NCBI RefSeq assembly: GCF_900112195.1
Contig: NZ_FOKR01000016.1
Span: 1-64,000 of the forward strand
Direction: 5' to 3'
DNA from: Butyrivibrio sp. YAB3001
Lineage (GTDB): Bacteria > Bacillota > Clostridia > Lachnospirales > Lachnospiraceae
DNA: 64,000 nt
The notes beneath the pieces are model-generated. The model saw only the letters and a list, made by a program, of their open reading frames with translations, had not been told where the DNA came from and made no database searches. Positions 34,780-43,823 of the stretch are shown here, in pieces. A program made the position numbers and the translations under genes. Every line of letters starts with the position of its first letter. The first letter of the stretch is position 1.

Positions 34780-35979
34780 ATGAAGAATAAGATAAAAGAG
34801 TTAATGGATTTTTTTACAATTGAAAAAAGAATACAGAGCGCTAATGTTCTTTTTTATATAGCTCTTGGAATTGAACTTGTGCTGATGATCGTTGAAAAAA
34901 GTGCATTATCAGTTCCTTTTGAGAGCTATGTTTTCAGGCTGACTTTTGCTATAACCTTTGCAGCGCTTTTGCTTATTCCTCACGATAAAAAGGAATGGAG
35001 CATCATAGCGGTAGTACTGCTCTTTACTTTTATATGTTATAGGATTAACGGCAAAAATGATCTGCTTAGGTTTGCAGTCTTTGTTATGTCTGCTAAGAAC
35101 ATAGATTTAAGAACCACCATGAAAGGTATATTTTATACGACACTGGCAGGTTTTTCGGTGATAGCGCTTCTTTCCGTATTGAATATAATGGGAAGCGTAA
35201 GTGTTATTGCTGATTACGGAAGAGAAGAGGGCACTGAGCTTAGATATGCATTTGGCTTTGGCCATCCTAATACTTTGTGGGGAAGTGCTTTTGCACTGAT
35301 GCTCATTTGGCTGTGGCTTTATGGCAAAAAGGCCAGGATATGGCAGTATCTGATACTTCTTGCAGCTATTGTGGGACTATATAAGATCACTGTATCGAGA
35401 ACTGCGTTTGCTATAGGTATTTTTACTTTTGTCATAGCATTTTTGGCACGTTTTATTTCAAGGCTTTTTGAAAAAATGTGGACTTTTATAGCTACAGGAA
35501 TTGTGACGCCAGTTCTCTGCGCGGTTTTTTCAGCATGGGCAGCAGGAGCAAGCTACATCCCAAGGTATTACTGGGATACAGAGTATTATGTTTTTGTATA
35601 TAAGCTGGATGCAGCTCTTAACAACAGGTTGCACAATCTGTATCGTGCAAATAACAGACATGCAGGCGCGCTTGAAACATGGAAGCTTTTTTCAGACAGA
35701 CTTAGCGAAGAATATTTTGATATGGGATGGGTACGAATCTTTTACTGGTATGGAATCATACCGGGAGTTTTGATCTGTCTGCTTTTGATCTTTTTTATTT
35801 ACCTTTGCTATAAGCATATGGATATATGGACACTGATACTTATCCTTGCGATATCGATTTATAGCATTGTTGAGGCAACATTCGTTTCGGTTTATATTGG
35901 AAGAAATTTTCTTCTCCCGATTTTAGGAGTTTATCTGGGAGATTTTTGGAAGAGGAAGTATTATGTCAAAAACTGCTAG
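34780..35979 (+). CDS. Wzy-like polysaccharide polymerase (membrane)
   Basis: 399 residues with about ten membrane helices. The FGFGHPNTLWGSAFALMLIW segment and ITVSRTAFAIGIF are typical of Wzy-type polymerases of Firmicute capsule loci, with a long loop around residues 255-310 rich in Tyr and Arg. Such proteins join lipid-linked repeat units on the outer face. It overlaps the DUF6056 gene by 17 nt. It differs from the 870-residue Wzy_C protein at 624. Family call rests on topology plus motifs, not on a unique catalytic residue. Confidence 0.7.
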   Translation: MKNKIKELMDFFTIEKRIQSANVLFYIALGIELVLMIVEKSALSVPFESYVFRLTFAITFAALLLIPHDKKEWSIIAVVLLFTFICYRINGKNDLLRFAVFVMSAKNIDLRTTMKGIFYTTLAGFSVIALLSVLNIMGSVSVIADYGREEGTELRYAFGFGHPNTLWGSAFALMLIWLWLYGKKARIWQYLILLAAIVGLYKITVSRTAFAIGIFTFVIAFLARFISRLFEKMWTFIATGIVTPVLCAVFSAWAAGASYIPRYYWDTEYYVFVYKLDAALNNRLHNLYRANNRHAGALETWKLFSDRLSEEYFDMGWVRIFYWYGIIPGVLICLLLIFFIYLCYKHMDIWTLILILAISIYSIVEATFVSVYIGRNFLLPILGVYLGDFWKRKYYVKNC

Positions 35980-37321
35980 GAAAAGAATATTCTATGTGAT
36001 GCTGGTTATATGCTTTATGGCGGTATTTGTCTTTGAGTATCTCACACCGGCGCTATCGGATGACATAGTATATCTTGATGAAGTTCAAAAAGCTGCAGGA
36101 ATCAAGGACTTATTTGCTCAGGAGGTTGAGCACTATTTACATCACACAGGTAGAAGTGTGGCGCATATCATGCTCAGGTTTTTACTATATGGCAGGAATA
36201 AGATAGTTTATGATTTTGTAGCTGCAGCTGTATTTCTTACACTTTCTGTTCTTATTTACCTTAATGTTTATAACAGAAAGGAATATGATGTCAGACTCTA
36301 TGGCTTTATTCTGGCAATTCTGTGGTTTTGTGATCCGGCTATAGGAGACACTGTCTTCTGGGAAGACGGCGCCTGCAATTATCTTTTTACAGCGACGATC
36401 ATGACGGGTTTTGTTACAGTTTACAGACTTGGAATGCATGAAAAGATAAAGCTTGGCAAGATTTCTATTGTGGGAATGTTCCTGTGGGGAATAGTCTCAG
36501 GATGGTGTAATGAGAATACTTCCGGTGGCGTTATTTTATTCGTTATTATTGAGCTTATTGCCCATAGATTTAAAACAGGCAAAAAATCCTTTAAACCCTG
36601 GAGCATTTCAGGATTGGTGGGGTGCCTTATTGGATTTGTAATGCTTATTGCTTCTCCGGGAAATTATGGAAGAGTCGATACTATGACTGAAGAGCATACC
36701 GGATTACTTGCCTATGCTGCCAGGTTTCTCAAGATTACGAATGTGATAAGGGATAACTATTTTCTGCTTCTCTTGATAGCAGCAGTTATTGCTGTTGTAC
36801 TTTTTTATTATGGAGACAGCGTAAAGAGCTTTACTCAAAAATACAGTGCATTTGCTCTGTTTATATTCTTGTTTTTTGCGGTATCGTATGTACTTATTGC
36901 TGTTGCATATTCAGAGCTTAGAACATTTTTTGGCGCCTTTATTTTCCTTACAATAGGTGTTGCTAATGGTTTGTCACAGGTAGCTGAAATAAATGATAAG
37001 ATGATACAGACCATATTAACTTCAGTTGCAGTAGGAATTGGACTATTCTTTGTTTTGAGCTATTTTGAAGATGGGGCAAATATGGCTCGCATAAATCGTG
37101 AGTTTAAGGAAAGAGATGCCTATTTTGCGCAGCTGCAGGAACAGGGAGCAAGAGATGTTACAGCGCCGCTTCTTAGACCTGAATGGGAGACAAGGTTTTC
37201 CTCAGCCTATAGAATGGATATAGAAAAAGACAGAGATTATTGGATAAATCACTTTTATGCTACACACTATAATCTGGGAACAGTGACAGGTGTGGAAAGG
37301 GAAGAATGGACCATTTACTGA
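35963..37321 (+). CDS. DUF6056 membrane protein (GT-C-like)
   Basis: 452 residues, about eleven membrane helices. LTPALSDDIVYLDEVQKA near residue 30 is an acidic first outer loop, and HHTGRSVAHIMLRFLL and FWEDGACNYLFTATIMTG are characteristic of DUF6056 proteins, which resemble GT-C enzymes using polyprenyl-phosphate sugars. The C-terminal 70 residues are soluble. It overlaps both neighbours by 16-17 nt. Function inferred from fold and context: sugar transfer on the outer face. Confidence 0.75.
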   Translation: MSKTARKRIFYVMLVICFMAVFVFEYLTPALSDDIVYLDEVQKAAGIKDLFAQEVEHYLHHTGRSVAHIMLRFLLYGRNKIVYDFVAAAVFLTLSVLIYLNVYNRKEYDVRLYGFILAILWFCDPAIGDTVFWEDGACNYLFTATIMTGFVTVYRLGMHEKIKLGKISIVGMFLWGIVSGWCNENTSGGVILFVIIELIAHRFKTGKKSFKPWSISGLVGCLIGFVMLIASPGNYGRVDTMTEEHTGLLAYAARFLKITNVIRDNYFLLLLIAAVIAVVLFYYGDSVKSFTQKYSAFALFIFLFFAVSYVLIAVAYSELRTFFGAFIFLTIGVANGLSQVAEINDKMIQTILTSVAVGIGLFFVLSYFEDGANMARINREFKERDAYFAQLQEQGARDVTAPLLRPEWETRFSSAYRMDIEKDRDYWINHFYATHYNLGTVTGVEREEWTIY

Positions 37322-38286
37322 TAAGTGTTATTATTCCGGTTTATCAGGCAGAGAGTACACTGGAAAGATGCGTACATTCGTGCCTTAACCAAAAAAATAT
37401 AGATCCCAAGGAGTTTGAAATCATATTGATTGATGATGGCTCAACTGATGGGAGTTCTGAGCTGTGCGACAAGCTTTCTGTGGAAGATGAACTTCACAGG
37501 ATAAAGGTTAAACATATTTCAAATCATGGAGTTTCTTTTGCCAGAAATGTGGGAATAAATGAGGCTTTGGGAAGATTTGTGGTTTTTGTTGATTCAGATG
37601 ATCATGTGTCAGAAAACTACTTGAGCAAGCTGGTAAAGCATTCAGATGAGAGCACAGTCTTGGTCGATGAGAACAGAAGCTATGTTTCATCTCAGAAAAT
37701 AAGCGGATTTAATTATATAGAAAACTCTGTTTTAAATGAGAATACCCATGTTTGGGGGAAACTTTTTGACCGCGTGACGCTTAAAGAGGGCAGAATAAAG
37801 TTTCAGGAAAAGCTGACTATAGGTGAGGATCTTCTGTTTCTTATTGACTTTGGTATCTATGTTGGAAAAAAACGAGGAATAAGATGCATTTCAAGCGGCG
37901 ATTATTATTATAGCGACAACGATAATGGGGCTATGAACAGTGCTTTTAAAGAAAGTTATCTGGATCAGCTAAAGTGCTGGAGAAGCGCTGAAAAGAAGCT
38001 TTTATCCGTGAGAAAAAATTTATCGACTTATTCGATGGTAAGTGTTTCTGTTTCACAGATTTTGACAGCTCTTTTGGTAATAGGTAAAGTTGCTGTGCAA
38101 AAGGGAGACAGGAATAAGGAGCTTGACGAACTGGCGATAAAGAAGTCAAGGGAACAGATTGAACATGCGCTTAAAAGGCGCGGCGTTTTTGCAGCACTAT
38201 CTACAGGACATAAGATTAAGGTGCTGCTTCTTAAGATAAATCCCGATGCTTATGTGAGGCTATATGCAAAGCATAAGGGTGTATAA
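37306..38286 (+). CDS. GT2 glycosyltransferase
   Basis: 326 residues. SVIIPVYQAESTLERCVHSC, LIDDGSTDGSSELCDKL and VFVDSDDHVSENYL give the GT-A nucleotide and metal sites. The middle is shortened relative to the GT2 at 32648 (the segment between the DxD and the helix with GEDLLFLIDFG is about 70 residues). It overlaps the DUF6056 gene by 16 nt. Donor and acceptor unknown. Confidence 0.87.
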   Translation: MDHLLISVIIPVYQAESTLERCVHSCLNQKNIDPKEFEIILIDDGSTDGSSELCDKLSVEDELHRIKVKHISNHGVSFARNVGINEALGRFVVFVDSDDHVSENYLSKLVKHSDESTVLVDENRSYVSSQKISGFNYIENSVLNENTHVWGKLFDRVTLKEGRIKFQEKLTIGEDLLFLIDFGIYVGKKRGIRCISSGDYYYSDNDNGAMNSAFKESYLDQLKCWRSAEKKLLSVRKNLSTYSMVSVSVSQILTALLVIGKVAVQKGDRNKELDELAIKKSREQIEHALKRRGVFAALSTGHKIKVLLLKINPDAYVRLYAKHKGV

Positions 38287-38317
38287 TTTGATGAAAAAAT
38301 TTTTTTGAGGGAAAGAC

Positions 38318-39511
38318 ATGGATCTGAACAGACCAATTATTTTATATATGCATGCAGGTTCCGGCAATCATGGCTGTGAAGCTATTGCCAACAGTACCAT
38401 CAAGATGATTGAGAGAAAGAGAAAAGATGCCGGTGTAGATACTCATATTCCGGTAATTGTGGTCACAAACAGCGTGGCAGAAGATAGAAAATATTCTCTT
38501 TCTGCGCTGGAAAAGAAAGGACTGTGTCGTCTTGTTGAGGACAGGCATATAGACAGGGAGTTCCTTCCGCATGTATTTTATTATGGTTACAGGAAGATAA
38601 GCGGTGACAGAGAATCGTTTTTGAGATTTAAATATAAAGATGCCTTTAAGGTATATGAACAGGAACTTAAATCCTATAAGGGAAAGCACCCTGGCTTTAA
38701 AGCTGAAAGACCATTGGCTGTCTCCATTGGAGGCGATAATTATTGCTATCCCGAGATGGTTGAAGATCTTATTCTTGCCCACAATGTTTTTAGAGGAAAA
38801 GGTTTCGAGACAGTTTTGTGGGGCTGTTCAATTGAACCCGATTCACTTAAATCTAAGGCACTTGTTTCTGACCTTAAGGCATATTCCAGGATATATGCAA
38901 GGGAGTCGATTACCTATAATGCTTTGCTTGATGCGGGTATTGCCGGTGAAAAGTTAGTGCTTAGAAATGATCCTGCGTTTGAACTTGTGACGGATAGTGT
39001 TAAGCTGCCGGATAATTTTTTACCTGATAACACTGTTGGAATAAACTTAAGTCCCATGGTCCAGGCAAAAGAAAATGTTCCGGGGATAACTTTATTAAAC
39101 TACAGGAACTTTATAAGCTATATCCTTGATGAAACAGGCCAGAATGTAGCGCTTATTCCACATGTTGTATGGGCTAATAATGATGACAGGATACCGCTTA
39201 AGAGCCTTTATGATGAATTTAAGGAGACAGGGCGCGTTACTCTTATTGATGATGCATCTGCTACCACATTAAAGGGCTATATATCAAAGTGCAGCTTTTT
39301 TGTGGGAGCAAGAACACATTCGACAATTGCTGCATATAGCTGTAGTGTTCCTACAATTGTGATAGGATATTCTGTAAAAAGCAGGGGAATTGCTACTGAT
39401 TTATTTGGAACTACTCAAAATTACGTGCTTCCGGTACAGAAATTAAAGACACCAAATGAGCTTATAAAAGCCTATGAGTGGATGATAAAAAGCACCTATA
39501 AGAAAATGTGA
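38318..39511 (+). CDS. Polysaccharide pyruvyltransferase family protein
   Basis: 397 residues. YMHAGSGNHGCEAIANSTI at the N-terminus, SIGGDNYCYPEM in the middle, and FFVGARTHSTIAAYSCSVP with SVKSRGIATDLFG near the end are the landmarks of PF04230. The enzyme uses phosphoenolpyruvate to add pyruvate ketals, which put negative charge on the glycan. It lies between a GT2 and a GT11 with short gaps. AGGGAAAG precedes the ATG. Acceptor sugar unknown. Confidence 0.88.
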   Translation: MDLNRPIILYMHAGSGNHGCEAIANSTIKMIERKRKDAGVDTHIPVIVVTNSVAEDRKYSLSALEKKGLCRLVEDRHIDREFLPHVFYYGYRKISGDRESFLRFKYKDAFKVYEQELKSYKGKHPGFKAERPLAVSIGGDNYCYPEMVEDLILAHNVFRGKGFETVLWGCSIEPDSLKSKALVSDLKAYSRIYARESITYNALLDAGIAGEKLVLRNDPAFELVTDSVKLPDNFLPDNTVGINLSPMVQAKENVPGITLLNYRNFISYILDETGQNVALIPHVVWANNDDRIPLKSLYDEFKETGRVTLIDDASATTLKGYISKCSFFVGARTHSTIAAYSCSVPTIVIGYSVKSRGIATDLFGTTQNYVLPVQKLKTPNELIKAYEWMIKSTYKKM

Positions 39512-39556
39512 ATTTGAACTGCTTCATGAATGCAGGTGATACAGGGGAGAAAATAG

Positions 39557-40486
39557 ATGATAATCATTAAGATTGCTGGTGGCTTGGGGAACCAGATGCA
39601 GCAATATTCTTTATATAGAAAACTGCTTAGCCAGGGGAAGGATGTAAAACTTGACCTGTCCTGGTTTGATCCAAAGGTTCAGGAAAAGATGCTTGCAAAA
39701 AGAAGCTTTGAGCTTCCGCTTTTTGTAGATCTCCCTTATGAGGAGTGTTCTGATAAGGATAGAGAATACTTTTTAAAACGAAGCGTATTCCAGAAAATAT
39801 CCGGAAAAATACTAAAAAAACTTAAGGTTACTGAATCTGACAATGAAAAAGTATTTGTTGAGTCCAAGATGTACCATCCTGAAGTTTTTGAGATGGATGA
39901 TAAGTATATCGAGGGCTATTTCGCATGCCAGAAATACTATGATGATATCATGGAAGAACTGAGGGATTTATTTAAGTTTCCTGAGCATTCAAATTCTGAG
40001 CTTCATCAGCGCAACCAGATATTTGCATCAAAGATGGACAAGGAAACTTCTGTAAGCGTGCATATTAGAAGAGGAGATTACCTTGCTCCGGAAAATATAA
40101 ATATTCTTGGAAATATTGCTACTGAGGAATATTATAACAGCGCGATGAAGTATTTTATGGACAAGTATCCGGATGTGCATTTTTATATTTTTACCAGTGA
40201 TCATGAGTATGCAAGACAGAACTATAGTGATGAATCTCTTTATACAATAATTGACTGGAATACAGGAAAAGACAGTGTTCAGGATCTTATGCTCATGAGC
40301 CATTGCAAGGGAAATATCTGCGCTAATTCCACGTTTAGCTTTTGGGGCGCAAGACTGAATAAAAGACCGGACAGGGAGATAATCCGTACATTTACTATGA
40401 GAAACAATCAGCACTGTGATCCTGATATCATGCATGATTACTGGAAAGGCTGGATTTTGATTGATAAGGATGGAAAGATAGTCTGA
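39557..40486 (+). CDS. GT11 alpha-1,2-fucosyltransferase-like (copy 3)
   Basis: 309 residues. IKIAGGLGNQMQQYSLYRKL is the GT11 start (Gln in place of the usual Phe of NQMFQY), HIRRGDYLAPENI near residue 168 the GDP-fucose motif, and ICANSTFSFWGARLNKRPDR the closing region. It retains the conserved Arg and Asp, unlike the divergent copy at 30082, so fucosyl transfer is plausible. Its TGA shares bases with the next ATG (TGATG), coupling it to the flippase. Confidence 0.9.
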   Translation: MIIIKIAGGLGNQMQQYSLYRKLLSQGKDVKLDLSWFDPKVQEKMLAKRSFELPLFVDLPYEECSDKDREYFLKRSVFQKISGKILKKLKVTESDNEKVFVESKMYHPEVFEMDDKYIEGYFACQKYYDDIMEELRDLFKFPEHSNSELHQRNQIFASKMDKETSVSVHIRRGDYLAPENINILGNIATEEYYNSAMKYFMDKYPDVHFYIFTSDHEYARQNYSDESLYTIIDWNTGKDSVQDLMLMSHCKGNICANSTFSFWGARLNKRPDREIIRTFTMRNNQHCDPDIMHDYWKGWILIDKDGKIV

Positions 40487-42018
40487 TGGGAAGAGTTAAG
40501 TCAGCAACCAAAAATATTGCTTTTGGATATGTTGGGCAGCTGGGTACGGCATTAATGTCATTTATACTTAGAAAGATTTTTATAATCTATTTAAGTGAAA
40601 CCCTGCTTGGAATCAACAGTTTATACAGTAATGTTCTTTCAATCCTGAATATGGCTGAACTTGGAATCGGAACTGCGCTTAATTACAGTCTTTATGGACC
40701 TGTAGCCAGAGGAGATAAGGAAAAGATAAAGTCCTACATGCAGTTTTACAGAAAGGCTTACCATGTAATTGCACTTGTTGTGGCAATAATTGGATTATGC
40801 CTGATTCCTTTCCTTAAGTATTTTGTAAAGAATCCTGAGGGTGTTACTGAAAAAGAGCTTATCTTATTTTATCTGATATTCTTATTCAACACTGTAAGCA
40901 GTTATTTTGTGGCATATAAATACAGCCTTATAAATGCAGAGCAAAAGAACTACATTCAGACAAATATCATTACAATAACTAAGATAATAACAGTATTTTT
41001 CCAGATAATTGTAGTTGTTGTAACTAAGGATTTTTATCTTTTCCTTTTTACGGATGCGATAATACAGCTAATTCAGAAGATTTTTGTCTCAAGATTTTTG
41101 GATAATATGTATCCATATCTCAGGGAAAAGAATGTTCAGAAACTGAGCAAAGAAGAAAATAATGCTGTCTGGGATAAGACCAAAGCTTTAGTTTTCCATA
41201 AAGTGGGTGATGTTGCAAGACTTCAGACTGATGCGATAATTATCTCTTCATTTATTGAAGTTGCCATGACTGGTGTGGTGGATAACTACAACATGGTGAT
41301 CAGTACAGTATCTAACTTTGTTAATATTATTTTTAATTCTGTTATTTCAAGCTTTGGAAATCTGATTGCAACTGAATCAAAAGAAAAGCAGTACAGCATG
41401 TTTAAGGTTTACCGCTTTTTTGCTTCATGGGTATATGGATTTTCCTGTGTTGGATTTATGATCCTTCTTACGCCGCTTGTGCAGATATGGCTGGGAGAAG
41501 CATGGATACTTGCACCTGCTTCGGTGTACTGCATACTTACCGATTATTACTTTAAGGGTGACCGAATCGTGCTTAGCAATTATAAGACTGCTGCAGGGGT
41601 GTTTGAGCCAGACAAGTATCTTGCGTTGATTCAGGGAGCAGTAAATCTTATTATCTCTATCTGGCTTGTTCAGACACCACTGGGACTTACCGGAATATAC
41701 ATTGGAACAATTGTTTCAGGACTTATCGCTAACATAACAAAACCATTTATCATTTACAGGGCATGCTTTGATATGGGAGCGGGAAGCTATTTTGCGGATA
41801 CCTTCAAATACCTGTGCAGTTTAGTGGCAGTTCTTTTTACATGTTCATACATAAGCAAATTTGTAATGGTAAATGTGAATATTTTCACCTTTGTAGCGAT
41901 GGCAGTTATCATAACTGTTGTATTTAACGGCACATATTTCCTGATATACGGAAGAACAGAAGAATTCAGATATCTTTTCTATAAGGTGAGAGAAAAAATC
42001 TTTAGCAGAAAGAATTGA
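40486..42018 (+). CDS. Wzx-type polysaccharide flippase (MOP superfamily)
   Basis: 510 residues with about twelve to fourteen membrane helices. SATKNIAFGYVGQLGTALMS and LLGINSLYSNVLSILNMAELGIGTAL at the start are typical of the Lachnospiraceae/Clostridia oligosaccharide flippase group, and LVFHKVGDVARLQTDAIIIS is the mid-protein marker. It carries undecaprenyl-diphosphate repeat units outward for the Wzy enzyme. Located near the end of an operon with a Wzy-like gene, GT2, GT17 and GT11 genes, so it probably exports that glycan, separate from the ABC exporter at 28133. Confidence 0.9.
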   Translation: MGRVKSATKNIAFGYVGQLGTALMSFILRKIFIIYLSETLLGINSLYSNVLSILNMAELGIGTALNYSLYGPVARGDKEKIKSYMQFYRKAYHVIALVVAIIGLCLIPFLKYFVKNPEGVTEKELILFYLIFLFNTVSSYFVAYKYSLINAEQKNYIQTNIITITKIITVFFQIIVVVVTKDFYLFLFTDAIIQLIQKIFVSRFLDNMYPYLREKNVQKLSKEENNAVWDKTKALVFHKVGDVARLQTDAIIISSFIEVAMTGVVDNYNMVISTVSNFVNIIFNSVISSFGNLIATESKEKQYSMFKVYRFFASWVYGFSCVGFMILLTPLVQIWLGEAWILAPASVYCILTDYYFKGDRIVLSNYKTAAGVFEPDKYLALIQGAVNLIISIWLVQTPLGLTGIYIGTIVSGLIANITKPFIIYRACFDMGAGSYFADTFKYLCSLVAVLFTCSYISKFVMVNVNIFTFVAMAVIITVVFNGTYFLIYGRTEEFRYLFYKVREKIFSRKN

Positions 42019-42023
42019 GAAGA

Positions 42024-43220
42024 ATGGATAGAGTAGAACCCATAGTTTTGGAAACAATACATGAATTAAATGAAATAATGAATGTTTCACCTAAAGAGGC
42101 TCTTAAAGATATGGTGAAAAAAGCTATGGGCCGTTCTGTCAGGACGAAAGATCCACTTTTTTGGCCTGCCGGAATGCTGATGCTTGGCATTACGCAGTAT
42201 ATGGAGCAGCACTCGGAAGAAAAGGGAGAGCTCTACAACGAATGTTACAAGGCATTATCTGAACATGCACTCCTGTGGAAAAATAAGTATGGCGGTAAAA
42301 TAGAGCATGTTGATGATGCATTGGCTGGAGCCTGCTTTATTAAGGGCTTTGAACTTGAAAAGGATGAAAAATTCCTGAGTTATGTCAGGATGATCGATTC
42401 ATATTTGATGCAGGCAAGGACAGATGTCTGCGGTTCGGTTATTTATAATCCCGGCAGAAACAGCAGCAATATCTTTTCTGACGGTATAGGTCAGGTGACT
42501 ATGTTCATGGCTTCGTTTTTGAATCTGGCGCTGGGAAATGCTGATAGGCAGCAGGGCACATCTATGTCTTATGGCCTTCCAAAACCGCAAGAAAAGGAAT
42601 TTACCCAAAGGCTTGAGAAGCTGCGAGTTCAGTTATCCAATTTCTACAAATATGGAAGAGATGAAAAGACTGGTCTTATCTATCATGGTTACAGCCTTCA
42701 TAAAAATACAAATGCAGATGGTATGGAAGGCTTGATGGAATGTGAAAGAAAAGGCTTATTAGGCTGGGGAAGAGCCTGCGGCTGGCTCATGATGGGACTT
42801 TCAGAATGCGCCCTTCTTGAAAAAGAGCTTGAAATGCGTAAGATTTCATGTGGTAAAGCGGCTATCGATATTATGGCCTGGTATTTTGAGATGTGCGAAG
42901 TGATGATGGACTATCAGCGAAAAGACGGTGGATGGAGCTGGCAGATTCAGGCTGTGGATGGTCATATCGATCTATCGGCAACCGGCATGATCGCTTATTC
43001 TTTAAAACATGGATTGTCAGAAGGAATATTTGATGATAAATCCGAAATGAAAGAAAAGGTCATTTTGAGTATTGAAAGTGCTGAGAAATGCATACTTGCC
43101 AATACTAAGGAGGGAATTGTACAAAATGCCCTTAGTTCCTGCGATGACTTCGGAGTACATTACCAGACCTATGGCAGTTTTCCTTGGGGACAGGGCGCAA
43201 CGCTTGCGGCGTTATCGTAA
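42024..43220 (+). CDS. GH105/GH88-like glycoside hydrolase (unsaturated uronyl hydrolase fold), cytoplasmic
   Basis: 398 residues from the ATG at 42024; a TTG at 42015 overlapping the flippase stop is possible. No signal peptide. FWPAGMLMLGITQYME, NIFSDGIGQVTMFMASF (Asp about 153 fits the catalytic acid), GLLGWGRACGWLMMGLSEC, YQRKDGGWSWQIQ and YGSFPWGQGATLAALS follow the alpha6/alpha6-barrel layout of YteR-type enzymes. Those split unsaturated uronyl residues from lyase products. No lyase is nearby, so here the fold may trim or recycle uronic-acid glycans, or do something new. It is last in its operon, before a strong terminator. Confidence 0.75.
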   Translation: MDRVEPIVLETIHELNEIMNVSPKEALKDMVKKAMGRSVRTKDPLFWPAGMLMLGITQYMEQHSEEKGELYNECYKALSEHALLWKNKYGGKIEHVDDALAGACFIKGFELEKDEKFLSYVRMIDSYLMQARTDVCGSVIYNPGRNSSNIFSDGIGQVTMFMASFLNLALGNADRQQGTSMSYGLPKPQEKEFTQRLEKLRVQLSNFYKYGRDEKTGLIYHGYSLHKNTNADGMEGLMECERKGLLGWGRACGWLMMGLSECALLEKELEMRKISCGKAAIDIMAWYFEMCEVMMDYQRKDGGWSWQIQAVDGHIDLSATGMIAYSLKHGLSEGIFDDKSEMKEKVILSIESAEKCILANTKEGIVQNALSSCDDFGVHYQTYGSFPWGQGATLAALS

Positions 43221-43255
43221 TGAATAATTCTAAGAATTTCGTGCAATGATCAATG

Positions 43256-43301
43256 AATAAGCAAATAGGTTATCGACGTAGCCTGTTCCAAATTGCTTAT
43301 T
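43256..43301 (+). other. Stem-loop after the GH105-like gene
   Basis: AATAAGCAA (43256-43264) and TTGCTTATT (43293-43301) pair perfectly, and an inner AGGTTA/TAGCCT adds further pairing. It lies between the gene end and the terminator at 43338. Could stabilise the transcript end. Confidence 0.4.
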
Positions 43302-43337
43302 TGAATACATTCATTTATATAATTTCAAGAATAAATG

Positions 43338-43374
43338 AAACGCTCCGCGAGATTGTTTTTATCGCGGAGCGTTT
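43338..43374. terminator. Strong bidirectional terminator
   Basis: AAACGCTCCGCGA (43338-43350) pairs perfectly with TCGCGGAGCGTTT (43362-43374), GC-rich with A and T flanks on both sides, between the + strand operon ending at 43220 and the - strand gene ending at 43392. It fits ending transcripts from both directions. Confidence 0.9.
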
Positions 43375-43391
43375 TAATCATATTATCATAT

Positions 43392-43649
43392 TTATCTGGC
43401 AGAAGCCCATGTGACACCGTATAACTGTTCCATCATTTTTCTGAGCTCATCTTTCATCTTATTGCAGGCGGATGCTTCATCTACAAAGTTGATCACGCCA
43501 ATTCTTTCTTTTTTATCCTGGAAAAAAACAGCCCAGCCATTCTCGGTCTTATCAAGGCAAATCCTGTTCTTATGGTGCCCATCTATTTTGTAAAGCTTTG
43601 ATGGTACTAAGTGTTCTTTTAAATATTTCTTGAGTTCTTTTCTATTCAT
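43392..43649 (-). CDS. Small conserved-looking hypothetical protein
   Basis: 85 residues from the ATG at 43649, with GGAGGGAA in place; a longer form starting 15 nt earlier would bury that RBS in its coding. The sequence is basic at the start (NRKELKKYLKEHLVPSKLY), then HHKNRICLDKTENGWAVFFQ, IGVINFVDEASACNKM and MMEQLYGVTWASAR. No membrane segment or signal. It is one of only three - strand genes, with its own promoter and the shared terminator. I recognise no named family; the size and style recall small immunity-like or nuclear accessory proteins of Lachnospiraceae, but that is a guess. Confidence 0.7.
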   Translation of the reverse strand: MNRKELKKYLKEHLVPSKLYKIDGHHKNRICLDKTENGWAVFFQDKKERIGVINFVDEASACNKMKDELRKMMEQLYGVTWASAR

Positions 43650-43687
43650 ATATATTCCCTCCAACAGACGGTTATATTATTTATCTC

Positions 43688-43708
43688 ATGTAGTATTGAT
43701 TACTACAT
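43688..43708. promoter_or_regulatory. Palindrome downstream of the - strand promoter
   Basis: ATGTAGTA (43688-43695) and TACTACAT (43701-43708) are perfect arms around TTGAT. On the - strand it lies just after the -10 of the small gene, a usual place for a repressor site. TACTACAT recurs at 50228-50235 next to another promoter. Confidence 0.5.
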
Positions 43709-43710
43709 AT

Positions 43711-43739
43711 AATATACCACGTAACTACAAGTTTAGCAA
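43711..43739 (-). promoter_or_regulatory. Promoter of the small - strand gene
   Basis: On the - strand: TTGCTA (43734-43739), 17-nt spacer, TATATT (43711-43716) with TGG just before it (extended -10). About 62 nt from the -10 to the ATG at 43649. Confidence 0.55.
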
Positions 43740-43823
43740 TAGCACTTTGCGTGAGAACTAATGAAAAGCTATATGATTTGTGATACAATAAGACGGATTT
43801 ACATTTTGTTGAGGTATGGGGAA

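Noticed and set aside
42015..42023. TTG start of the GH105-like gene
   Set aside because: Possible because it overlaps the flippase stop, but the ATG at 42024 has a better start codon with a purine-rich stretch before it.
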